Below are positions 1 to 7,536 of a DNA stretch of 64,000 nt, in pieces. The stretch comes from Methylocystis sp. MJC1 (GTDB lineage Bacteria; Pseudomonadota; Alphaproteobacteria; Rhizobiales; Beijerinckiaceae), in the NCBI RefSeq assembly GCF_026427715.1, contig NZ_CP107558.1:843001-907000 (forward strand), in the 5' to 3' direction. The position numbers and the translations under genes are program-made. Numbering within the stretch: position 1 is the stretch's first letter; every line of letters begins with the position of its first letter. Below the pieces are notes generated by a model that made no database searches, was not told the DNA's origin, and saw only the letters and a program-made list of their open reading frames with translations.

Positions 1-419
1 TGCATGAGCGCCTGGCGTTGAACGACCTGCGCGGTCTGGGGCTGAAGCTCGAGGACTTTCCCGAACGTTCGATTACAAAGGCGTTTTACGAGGCGCAGTA
101 TTACAAGATCGAGCGCCTCGATCCCACGGCGCTCTTTGGTTACATCCTTCTTCTGGAAGGCGTCGCCGTGTCTCTTTGCCCTGAAATTTATCAGCGCATC
201 GCGCGGGCGCATGGCAAGCAGTGCGCAAACTTCTTGAGGGTTCATGTCGAGGAGGACGTCGATCATTTGCCGAAAGCCTTCGCCCAGATCGAGGGCCTGT
301 CGGCGAGTCAGAAAAACGATATCATGATAAATATGGCTCAGACCGCTGATCTTTACGGCAAGATCATCGCGCAGGCGGCTCAAAGCCCGAGCGTCGATGC
401 GCGCGCAAGGGCGGCTTAG
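1..419 (+). CDS. Iron-containing redox enzyme (heme-oxygenase-like), C-terminal part
   Basis: The reading frame is open to the left edge of the window (codons for HERLA precede the first possible start, a TTG at 18), so this is probably the C-terminal part of a longer gene. About 138 residues are visible, nearly all helical. The segment HVEEDVDHLPKA has the H/E/D..H spacing of heme-oxygenase-fold di-iron proteins. That family includes varied oxidases and decarboxylases, and the substrate cannot be told from this fragment. The next gene starts 135 bases downstream after a hairpin. Confidence is moderate because the first half is missing. Confidence 0.55.
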   Translation, partial: HERLALNDLRGLGLKLEDFPERSITKAFYEAQYYKIERLDPTALFGYILLLEGVAVSLCPEIYQRIARAHGKQCANFLRVHVEEDVDHLPKAFAQIEGLSASQKNDIMINMAQTADLYGKIIAQAAQSPSVDARARAA

Positions 420-440
420 CAATATCGGGCTGATAAGCGC

Positions 441-471
441 GACGCTCGCGTCCCACATGGGCGCGAGCGTC
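441..471 (+). terminator. Hairpin after the first gene, possible terminator
   Basis: GACGCTCGCG (441-450) is perfectly complementary to CGCGAGCGTC (462-471), with an 11-base loop. It lies 22 bases after the stop codon of the preceding gene. There is no run of T after the stem, so intrinsic termination is possible but not certain. Confidence 0.45.
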
Positions 472-554
472 CTAACTGCGCGGCTTTACCGGAGCCCTTG
501 TCCCGGACCGGCGCCCTTTGCATATATTGTTGGAGGAATTTTTCGGAGCGGCGG

Positions 555-1670
555 ATGCGTGTCGGCGCGCCAAAGGAAATCAAGGACAATGAATATCGCG
601 TCGGCCTGACGCCCTCTTCCGTCGCGGAATTGGTCCATGCCGGCCATGCCGTGCTGGTCGAGAAAGGCTCCGGCGAGGGCGCAGGCCTGACGGATGACGA
701 TTATGCGCGCGCCGGCGCCCGACTCGTCGAAGGGCCGGCGGAAATTTTTGCGAGCGCCGATCTCATCGTGAAGGTCAAGGAGCCCCAGCCGAGCGAAATC
801 GGGCTGCTGCGGCCGGGACAGGTCCTCTTCACCTATCTTCATCTCGCCGCCGACGCCACGCTCACGCGGGCCTTGATGCAAAGCGGCGCAATCTGCATCG
901 CCTATGAAACGGTGACGTCGCCGGGCGGCGGTCTGCCGCTTCTGGCGCCGATGTCGGAAATCGCCGGCCGCCTCGCCCCGCAGGCGGGCGCGCGCTTTCT
1001 CGAAAAAGGCGAGGGCGGGAGAGGCGTGCTGCTCGCCGGCGCGCCGGGCGTTCCATCGGCGGAGGTTCTCATTCTCGGCGCCGGCAATGTCGGCTTGCAG
1101 GCGGCGGCGATTGCGCTGGGCATGGGCGCGAGCGTGCTCATCGCCGATCGCAACGTCGACGCCTTGCGCCGTCTCGAAGCGAGATTCGGTTCGGCGGTGC
1201 GGAGCATCTATTCCACCCGCACATCCGTCGCCGAAACGATCAAGCACGCCGATCTCGTCATCTGCGCCGCGCTGACGCCGGGCGCCCGCGCGCCCATTCT
1301 CGTCACGCGCGACATGCTGCACACGATGACGCGCGGCTCCGTCATCGTCGACGTCGCCATAGATCAGGGCGGCTGCTGCGAGACCTCGCGCCCGACGAGC
1401 CATTCCGACCCGGTCTATATCGTCGACGGCGTCGTGCATTATTGCGTGACCAATATGCCGGGCGTTGTGCCGCGCACCTCGACCTTCGCGCTCAATAACG
1501 CCACTTTGCCTTTCGTTCTCGCAATCGCGAACAAGGGCTGGCGGGCGGCGCTTGCGGACGATCCCCATCTCCGCGCGGGGCTCGAAATCCTGGACGGGCG
1601 CGTCGTCTCGGCCCCGGTCGCGGCCGCGCATGAGCTGCCGCTGGCGTCGTTACCCGATCTTTCCTATTGA
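555..1670 (+). CDS. ald: Alanine dehydrogenase
   Basis: The 371-residue protein matches NAD-dependent alanine dehydrogenase, which interconverts L-alanine with pyruvate and ammonia in the cytoplasm. The N-terminus [20 protein letters not shown] carries the family signature with the substrate-binding Arg and the Lys of the active site. A Rossmann motif, [12 protein letters not shown], lies near residue 175, and the C-terminal part has the conserved [10 protein letters not shown] segment. The ATG at 555 was chosen because it starts the conserved N-terminus and follows a GGAGG-type ribosome site (around 532); a longer frame from 498 adds residues unlike the family. It appears to be a single-gene unit. 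It may serve ammonium assimilation or alanine use, which is inference. Confidence 0.95.
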   Translation: MRVGAPKEIKDNEYRVGLTPSSVAELVHAGHAVLVEKGSGEGAGLTDDDYARAGARLVEGPAEIFASADLIVKVKEPQPSEIGLLRPGQVLFTYLHLAADATLTRALMQSGAICIAYETVTSPGGGLPLLAPMSEIAGRLAPQAGARFLEKGEGGRGVLLAGAPGVPSAEVLILGAGNVGLQAAAIALGMGASVLIADRNVDALRRLEARFGSAVRSIYSTRTSVAETIKHADLVICAALTPGARAPILVTRDMLHTMTRGSVIVDVAIDQGGCCETSRPTSHSDPVYIVDGVVHYCVTNMPGVVPRTSTFALNNATLPFVLAIANKGWRAALADDPHLRAGLEILDGRVVSAPVAAAHELPLASLPDLSY

Positions 1671-1902
1671 GCGATAGGCCCGGTCCCGCGACATCGTGGC
1701 GGGATGGCGGCGTTGCGACTTCTATGTGATTGTAACAGACCGAGGATATCCTTTCTTCGGCTCCCGAGGGGGCGCGGCGTCGGCGGCTTGTCACTTTTTT
1801 GGCCGCCGAAACGGCGATAGACCAAGGGGCGCCCGATCGTTATGGGCATAGCGCCCAGGCCGCCTCAAGCAGCCGCCCGCGGGAAAATTTTGAGGAGAAA
1901 GC

Positions 1903-3936
1903 ATGACGGTCACGCGCGACGAAGAGCCTGCGGTCAAGGGGCGGAAGGCTCCGCCAGGGATCGAGGCGACGTCGGAGTCGGCTGAGCACAAGAAGAAAAA
2001 GAAGGCCGGGAAAAAAGCCAAGGCGGCGGCCGTCAAGGCAAGTGAGGCGGCGCCGGCGAAAGCGGAGCCTCCCGCGAGCGCCCCGCGCAAGGAGCGGAGA
2101 GCCGAGCCGCGGGCCGCCGAGGCCGGCGCGCAATCGATGTTGATGCCGCCGATTCCATCTCCGATGACGAGCGCCGAACTCGAGCTCATGGCCGAGAATA
2201 TGGCCCAGCTCGTCGATCAAGGTCGCAAGGCCATTGCCGCGGCGATCGGCAATGTCGACGCGGGCGGGCCGCGCAGCGAGCTTGCGGCGAGCGTCGCCGA
2301 CGCCACCAAGACGCTGGGCGTCGTCGCAGAATATTGGCTTGCGAAGCCAGATCGCGCCGCGCTGGCGCAGGCCGAGCTTTATGGCGGCCTGAGCGAAATC
2401 TGGCGTCAGACCATGCGCCGCTACACGGGCGAGAATGTTCCGCCGATCGTGCCGTCCGATCCCGCCGACAAGCGCTTCGCTTCGCCCGAATGGGAGCAAA
2501 ATCCCTTCTTCGATTGGCTGCGCCAATCCTATCTCTACACCTCCCGCTGGGCGGGCGAGTTGGTCGATAAAGCCGAGGGGCTCGATCCGCAAACGCGCGC
2601 CAAGGCGGCTTTCTACACGCGGCTACTCTCGAGCGCCGTATCGCCGTCGAACTTCGTCGCCACCAATCCCGAATTGCTGCGCGCGACGATCGAGAACAAG
2701 GGCGAAAACCTGATCCGCGGCCTGAAGATGTTCGCCGAGGACATCAACGCGGGCGGCGGCGTTTTGAAAATTCGCCAAAGCGACGACAGCAAATTCCGCC
2801 TCGGGATCGATCTCGCCAACACGCCCGGCAAGGTCATCTGGCGCAATGACGTGATGGAGCTCATTCAATACGCGCCGACGACCGAGGAGGTCTATGCGCG
2901 TCCGCTGCTCCTCATGCCGCCCTGGATCAATAAGTTCTACGTGCTCGATCTCAACAAGGAGAAGAGCTTCGTTCGCTGGGCGGTCGAGCAGGGCTTCACC
3001 GTCTTCATCATCTCCTGGGTCAATCCCGACGAGAGCAAGGCCGAGATGGGTTTTGAGGCCTATATGCACGAGGGGATTCTCACAGCGCTCGACGTCATCG
3101 AGAAGGCGACGGGCGCGCGCAAGGTGACGGCGGCGGGTTATTGCGTCGGCGGCACGCTGCTGGCGCTGACGCTCGCCTATATGGCGGCGAAAGGCGACGA
3201 CCGCATCGAGAGCGTGACCTTCTTTGCGACGCAGGTGGATTTCAGCGAAGCGGGCGATCTGCAGATCCTGATCGACGAGGCGCGCATGGCGGCGCTCGAC
3301 GAGGCCATGGCCAAGACCGGCTATCTCGAAGGCGTGAAGATGGCCAACGCCTTCAACATGCTGCGGCCAAACGAGCTGATCTGGACCTATGTGGTCAACA
3401 ACTACATGAAGGGCGTCGAGCCCGTGGCCTTCGATCTGCTTTACTGGAACTCGGATTCGACGCGCATTCCGCGCGCCAACCACTCCTTCTACATGCGGAG
3501 CTGCTATCTCGAGAACCGCATCACGCGCGGCGAGATGGTGATGAGCGGCGTGCCGATCAATCTGCGCCTCGTGAAGATTCCCGTCTATTCGATCGCGACA
3601 AAGGAAGATCACATCGCCCCGGCGCGCTCGGTTTTCCGCGGCGACAAATTCTTCGGCGGCGAGGTCACCTATGTGCTCGGCGGCTCCGGCCATATTGCGG
3701 GCATCATCAATCCGCCGGCGAAGGGCAAATATGACTATCTGACCGGCGGACCGGTGAAGGGCTCGTTCGACGACTGGGTCGCGAACGCCGAGGCGCATCC
3801 CGGCTCCTGGTGGCCGCATTGGCTGGAATGGATCACGGCACAGGCGCCGCGCAAGGTTCCGGCGCGCGAGCCCGGCGGCGGCAAGCTGAAACCGCTTTGC
3901 GACGCGCCAGGTGAATATGTGCGGGTGAAGGCGTAA
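1903..3936 (+). CDS. phaC: Class I poly(3-hydroxyalkanoate) synthase
   Basis: This 677-residue enzyme polymerises (R)-3-hydroxyacyl-CoA into storage polyester at the granule surface. The alpha/beta-hydrolase core has the lipase-like box GYCVGG with the nucleophilic Cys near residue 414, the Asp in KEDHIAP, and the His in GGSGHIAGIINPP. The PhaC N-terminal domain precedes it (VATNPELLRATIENKGENL region). An unusual Lys/Ala/Glu-rich, low-complexity extension of about 85 residues sits at the extreme N-terminus (KKKKKAGKKAKAAAVKA), making the protein about 80 residues longer than typical class I synthases. No phaA, phaB or phasin gene adjoins it. The start at 1903 follows a GAGGAG ribosome site. 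Confidence 0.95.
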   Translation: MTVTRDEEPAVKGRKAPPGIEATSESAEHKKKKKAGKKAKAAAVKASEAAPAKAEPPASAPRKERRAEPRAAEAGAQSMLMPPIPSPMTSAELELMAENMAQLVDQGRKAIAAAIGNVDAGGPRSELAASVADATKTLGVVAEYWLAKPDRAALAQAELYGGLSEIWRQTMRRYTGENVPPIVPSDPADKRFASPEWEQNPFFDWLRQSYLYTSRWAGELVDKAEGLDPQTRAKAAFYTRLLSSAVSPSNFVATNPELLRATIENKGENLIRGLKMFAEDINAGGGVLKIRQSDDSKFRLGIDLANTPGKVIWRNDVMELIQYAPTTEEVYARPLLLMPPWINKFYVLDLNKEKSFVRWAVEQGFTVFIISWVNPDESKAEMGFEAYMHEGILTALDVIEKATGARKVTAAGYCVGGTLLALTLAYMAAKGDDRIESVTFFATQVDFSEAGDLQILIDEARMAALDEAMAKTGYLEGVKMANAFNMLRPNELIWTYVVNNYMKGVEPVAFDLLYWNSDSTRIPRANHSFYMRSCYLENRITRGEMVMSGVPINLRLVKIPVYSIATKEDHIAPARSVFRGDKFFGGEVTYVLGGSGHIAGIINPPAKGKYDYLTGGPVKGSFDDWVANAEAHPGSWWPHWLEWITAQAPRKVPAREPGGGKLKPLCDAPGEYVRVKA

Positions 3937-3982
3937 CACGCGCTGTATCCCCGACGCTCGCAACGCGAGTGCTGAGGAATCC

Positions 3983-4069
3983 CGCCGTCATTGCGAGCGA
4001 AGCGAAGCAATCCAGGGCCGCGACGTGGCTCTGGATCGCTTCGTCGCTTTGCTCCTCGCAATGACGGCG
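3983..4069. repeat. Palindromic intergenic repeat (REP-like)
   Basis: An imperfect inverted repeat: CGCCGTCATTGCGAGCG... on the left is answered by ...CTCGCAATGACGGCG on the right, with CAATCCAG/CTGGAT inner arms. It lies just after the PHA synthase gene and could fold when transcribed. Palindromes of this kind recur between genes in many alphaproteobacterial chromosomes. Confidence 0.75.
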
Positions 4070-4108
4070 GTGGTTAGACAAGCGTCGATGTGGGCTGCTC
4101 AAGCAGAG

Positions 4109-4336
4109 TCAGATCCCATGACCGCGCGCGAGATAGGCCAGCCGCGCGGCCATGCGTTCTATCTCCAGCGGATCATAGTCTGTGGGCAGGTCTTCGGGCG
4201 GCACGTCGGATTCGCTTGTGCGCGTCTCCATGCCGTCGTCGCGGAAGAAGAAACGGGCGCCGGTGGGGGTGAAGGTCACGACCCACTCGGCATTGTGTTT
4301 TTCGACGCGGAAGTCGTCGGTTCTCAGCGCGTTCAT
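4109..4336 (-). CDS. Small conserved-looking hypothetical protein
   Basis: A 75-residue acidic protein starting MNALRTDDFRVEKHNAEW, with a beta-rich first half (WVVTFTPTGARFFFRDDG) and a helical tail rich in Glu and Arg. I do not recognise a family. The internal Met was preferred to a start nine codons upstream because the upstream codons are low-complexity (PPPTGAAA). It sits alone between a palindromic repeat and a second region of short repeats (4389-4430, with the hairpin CCCGC-TTT-GCGGG). Confidence 0.5.
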   Translation of the reverse strand: MNALRTDDFRVEKHNAEWVVTFTPTGARFFFRDDGMETRTSESDVPPEDLPTDYDPLEIERMAARLAYLARGHGI

Positions 4337-4484
4337 TGCAGCCGCTCCGGTTGGCGGCGGCAATTAGGGCAGGGCGGGCGGCGGGCAAGAGCCCCCTCCC
4401 CAACCCTCCCCCGCTTTGCGGGAAAGGGAGCAGATCGTCGCCGTCACCGACTTGTGGATCGCAAGCGTCTTCTCTCCCGGGATA

Positions 4485-5585
4485 TCACGCCCCCGGAATG
4501 ACGCCGATGCGCTGCAGGAACCAGAAGGCTCCGGCGAGCGCGATCAGCCCCGAGAGGGCGTAGACGAGCTTGTCGTGGCGTTTTCCGTCGGTGTGGCGGT
4601 CGATGTAGAAGAGGATCGGCAGCACCGCCATGACGATGGCGATCTGGCCGGCTTCGACGCCGATGTTGAAGGCCGCCAGCGCCGGCACGACCGCGCCCTG
4701 CGGAACGCCCATCTCCGTCAGCGCCGAGGCGAACCCGAAGCCGTGGATGAAGCCGAAGAGAAAGGTGTTGCGCCAACGCTGGTCGACCTTGTGCGACCAG
4801 AAATTCTCGGCGGCGACGAAGATGATCGAGGCGGCGATCAGCGCTTCGGTCAGCGACGAGGGCAGGGTGAAGATATTGAGCGCCGCGAGCGAGAGCGTGA
4901 TCGAATGCGAGATGGTGAAGGCCGTGACGATCTTCACCACGGGCATGACGCTATGCGCCCATAGGATCAGCGCGAAGAGGAAGCAGAGGTGGTCGTAGCC
5001 GGTGACGATATGTTCGACGCCCGCCTCGAAGAATTTCTTCATGAGCTGCGCGGTCGTCTCCATGGGCTGCGAGAGGTCGAGCGGCGGGTTCTGCGGATAG
5101 AGCATGGTTTCGCCGGCGTTCTCGCCGAAGAGCGAGACGAGGTGCTTACCCTTCGAGCCCTGAGCGGCGAGAAGCTTGGTCGCGTCGTAGAAGGCCTTGC
5201 CAGTCGCCCCCGAGCAGTCGAAGCGCATGACGATGAGGGCGCTGTCCTGGTTCGTTGGGTCTTCGCCGGCTTTCTCGACCTTGGAGAGGCAGGCGCGGCC
5301 AGCCTCGTCGCGCATGGCGACGCGCTTGGCGACGAATTTGCCGATCTCTTCCTCCAGCACGCCCGGCGGCGAGAGATCGACGCCGGCGCGCTCGTCCATC
5401 GTGTCCTGGAACATGCGCTCGAGGTCGGTTGCGAGGAAGCCGACGTCCACCACATAGACGCGGTTTGGCTGCGGCGTGATTTTGGCGGTGGAAATATCCG
5501 GCGTATGCGCCAGCGCCGGCGCGGCAAGCCCGATCCCCATGCAGAAGAGTAGAAGGGCGGCCAGTCTCCTCCCGAACCCGGTCAT
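4485..5585 (-). CDS. HupE/UreJ-family membrane protein, predicted nickel permease
   Basis: A 366-residue protein with an N-terminal signal segment, a periplasmic domain of about 160 residues and a C-terminal membrane domain. The membrane part carries HupE/UreJ_2 features: FEAGVEHIVTGYDHLCFLFA, then AFTISHSITLS and FGFIHGFGFASAL, all with His residues inside helices that are thought to carry Ni(II) or Co(II). The start at 5585 gives a clean signal peptide; an upstream in-frame start at 5627 would add 14 unrelated residues. It is divergent from a second copy of the same family, and the NikR-type operator at 5688-5723 lies between them. Nickel as substrate is inferred from this context and the adjacent nikR. 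Confidence 0.85.
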   Translation of the reverse strand: MTGFGRRLAALLLFCMGIGLAAPALAHTPDISTAKITPQPNRVYVVDVGFLATDLERMFQDTMDERAGVDLSPPGVLEEEIGKFVAKRVAMRDEAGRACLSKVEKAGEDPTNQDSALIVMRFDCSGATGKAFYDATKLLAAQGSKGKHLVSLFGENAGETMLYPQNPPLDLSQPMETTAQLMKKFFEAGVEHIVTGYDHLCFLFALILWAHSVMPVVKIVTAFTISHSITLSLAALNIFTLPSSLTEALIAASIIFVAAENFWSHKVDQRWRNTFLFGFIHGFGFASALTEMGVPQGAVVPALAAFNIGVEAGQIAIVMAVLPILFYIDRHTDGKRHDKLVYALSGLIALAGAFWFLQRIGVIPGA

Positions 5586-5687
5586 CTCGACGTTCCTTTT
5601 TGTTATGGTTGGCGCGCACCATGCCAAAGGTGGGGAGGGCGGACAAGATCACGCGCATGTGATTCTCTGGCGCGAGCGTGTCGTTGA

Positions 5688-5723
5688 CGCTGTATGATGT
5701 ATTTATCGAATCATCATACAGCG
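5688..5723. promoter_or_regulatory. NikR operator (nickel-responsive)
   Basis: The sequence contains GTATGA (5692-5697), exactly 16 bases, then TCATAC (5714-5719), the consensus described for E. coli NikR. The symmetry extends to perfect 12-base arms at 5688-5699 and 5712-5723. It lies between two divergent HupE/UreJ genes, about 100 bases from the left start and 34 bases before the right start, and nikR is the next gene on the right. It is therefore likely to repress both directions when nickel is plentiful. Confidence 0.9.
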
Positions 5724-5756
5724 CCGTTTGCAAGGCGCCGAGGGGAGCAGGCGTCC

Positions 5757-6895
5757 ATGTTTTTGAAATTGGCTATTCTTCCAGTGTGCTTCGTCGCAAC
5801 TTTGAGCTTCTCGACCCCGGCGGCGGCGCATACCGCCGACATTTCCAGCGCCCGAGTCATCCCGCAAGGCGAGAGCAAATACCGCGTGGATGTCGGCGTG
5901 CTGGGAACAGACATCGAGCGCATGTTTCAGGAAACCCAGGCGGAGCGCGCGGGCGTGGATCTTTCCCCGCCAGGCGTGCTGGAGCAGGAGATCGGCAAAT
6001 TCGTCCAAAGCCGCGTCTCCCTGCAAAATGAGGGGGCGTGGCCTGCAAGAGCCGGGTCGGCTCGGTCGGGGAGGACCCGACCAACCCTTACGACGCCAAA
6101 ATCGTCCTGCATTTCGACTGCACGGAAGCGCCGGGACAAATCTTCTATCACCCCGAAAAGCCCCTTGCTGCGCAAGGGGCGCGCGGCAAGCATCTCTTCA
6201 GCGTCGGCGAAAAGAAAGCGAACGAGCAGCTAACCGAAGCCCAGAAGCGTGGCGCCGAGCCCGGGCCGGGGCAGGAGATGCTGTTTCCCGGCGACGCCCC
6301 CGTCGACCTCTCCAAGCCTTTGCTATCGCCTTGGGAGCTCGCGCCCAAATTTTTCGCCGCCGGCGTCGAGCACATCATGACCGGTTACGATCATTTGTGC
6401 TTCCTCCTCGCGGTCGTCCTGTGGGCGACGCGCGTGTGGCCGGTCGTGAAGATCGTCACCGCCTTCACGGTCTCGCACTCGATCACTTTGACGCTGGCGG
6501 CCTTACAACTGGTCAACCTGCCGAGCTACTGGGTCGAGATCGCCATCGCATTGTCCATCATCTATGTCGCCGTCGAAAATTTCTTCACCCGCAAGACAGA
6601 GGGCCGGTGGCGCGACACTTTCGCCTTCGGCTTCATTCATGGCTTCGGTTTCGCCAGCGGCCTGATCGAATTGGGCGTCCCGCAACGCGCCATCGTGCCG
6701 GCGCTCGCAAGCTTCAACCTTGGCGTGGAAGCCGGTCAGATCGGCGTGGTGCTTGTCGTGCTGCCCCTGCTTATGGCCATCGACAAGGTCTTCAACAAGG
6801 GTGAGCGCAGTCCGCGGCTTGCCTACGCATGTTCCGCGATCATCGCCGCTTTTGGGATGTATTGGCTGCTGGTGCGGGTCGGCGTTGTAAAATAG
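5757..6895 (+). pseudogene. Second HupE/UreJ-family permease, interrupted by a one-base frameshift
   Basis: The protein starts MFLKLAILPVCFVATLSF (signal peptide) and matches its divergent neighbour throughout: periplasmic part, then FAAGVEHIMTGYDHLCFLLA, AFTVSHSITLT and FGFIHGFGFASGL. The frame changes at a run of five G (6032-6036): upstream it reads VSLQNEG and downstream it resumes at VACKSRVGSVGEDPTNPYDAK. One extra G would restore a continuous protein (LQNEGGVACKS, against MRDEAGRACLS in the paralogue). This is a real inactivating deletion, phase variation at a G tract, or a sequencing error. A restored protein would be about 379 residues. nikR follows 48 bases later and may be co-transcribed from the NikR-controlled promoter. 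Confidence 0.8.
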
Positions 6896-6943
6896 GGCGC
6901 GCGTTGCTAGTTGCTTCGGGGTTCACAAGCCGGAGCAACTGCC

Positions 6944-7399
6944 TTGCAACGCGTGACGGTGACGATCGACGACGAGCTGATGAGCGCGCTCGATCTCTAC
7001 ATGGAGGCCGGCGGACATCAGAACCGCTCGGAAGCCGTGCGCGACCTCGTGCGGGCGGGGTTGCTCAAAGAGCCCAAGACGGACGACGGCGCGCGCAATT
7101 GCGTGGCGGCGCTCGTGTATGTCTATGACCACGAGACCCGGCAGCTCTCCAAAAAGCTCGTTCACGACCATCACAGCCACGCCGATATGTCCATCGCGAC
7201 GCTGCATGTGCATCTGGACGAAGCCAGCTGTCTCGAGGTCTCGCTGCTGAAGGGGCAGAAATCCGAGGTCGAGCATTTCGCGAGCCATCTCATCGGCGAG
7301 CGCGGCGTGCGTTATGGGCAGCTTGTCGTGGTTCCCGCGCAGCCGGAGGATGAGGAGGCGCCGCCGGTTCACGCCAGCCACGGCCATGCGCATCGGTGA
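6944..7399 (+). CDS. nikR: Nickel-responsive regulator NikR
   Basis: A 151-residue ribbon-helix-helix repressor with a C-terminal ACT-like nickel-binding domain. The DNA-binding part is QRVTVTIDDELMSALD followed by NRSEAVRDLVRAGL. The nickel ligands are visible at His77, His88, His90 and Cys96, the same spacing as the E. coli ligands. The tail is His-rich (HASHGHAHR). The TTG at 6944 was chosen because GGAG precedes it by eight bases and it begins the conserved beta-strand. It follows the frameshifted permease and precedes the TonB receptor, forming a nickel uptake and regulation locus. Confidence 0.95.
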   Translation: MQRVTVTIDDELMSALDLYMEAGGHQNRSEAVRDLVRAGLLKEPKTDDGARNCVAALVYVYDHETRQLSKKLVHDHHSHADMSIATLHVHLDEASCLEVSLLKGQKSEVEHFASHLIGERGVRYGQLVVVPAQPEDEEAPPVHASHGHAHR

Positions 7400-7402
7400 G
7401 TT

Positions 7403-7433
7403 TTTTTGCAACGCGGTATTTCTGTTGCAAAAA
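7403..7433. promoter_or_regulatory. Perfect inverted repeat between nikR and the TonB receptor
   Basis: TTTTTGCAAC (7403-7412) and GTTGCAAAAA (7424-7433) form a perfect 10-base palindrome with an 11-base centre. It starts three bases after the nikR stop. It could be a terminator hairpin for nikR or an operator for the receptor gene. The arms do not match the NikR consensus. Confidence 0.5.
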
Positions 7434-7472
7434 TGTGACGTGGCGCCCAATTCGGTCGCGGCCTCGTTGACA

Positions 7473-7526
7473 GCCTGAGTTTGGCGTAAGAAACTTTTAA
7501 AAAAAGATCACACGCCTAAGTTTGGC
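7473..7526. promoter_or_regulatory. Tandem direct repeats upstream of the TonB receptor
   Basis: GCCTGAGTTTGGC (7473-7485) recurs as GCCTAAGTTTGGC (7514-7526), 41 bases apart (about four helical turns). The second copy overlaps the region just before the ribosome site of the receptor. Such spacing suits a pair of binding sites for a regulator on one DNA face; the regulator is unknown. Confidence 0.4.
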
Positions 7527-7536
7527 TGGGGGGCTA

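Noticed and set aside
6901..6943. tRNA-like sequence before nikR
   Set aside because: GGTTCAC-like bases occur but no cloverleaf can be drawn.
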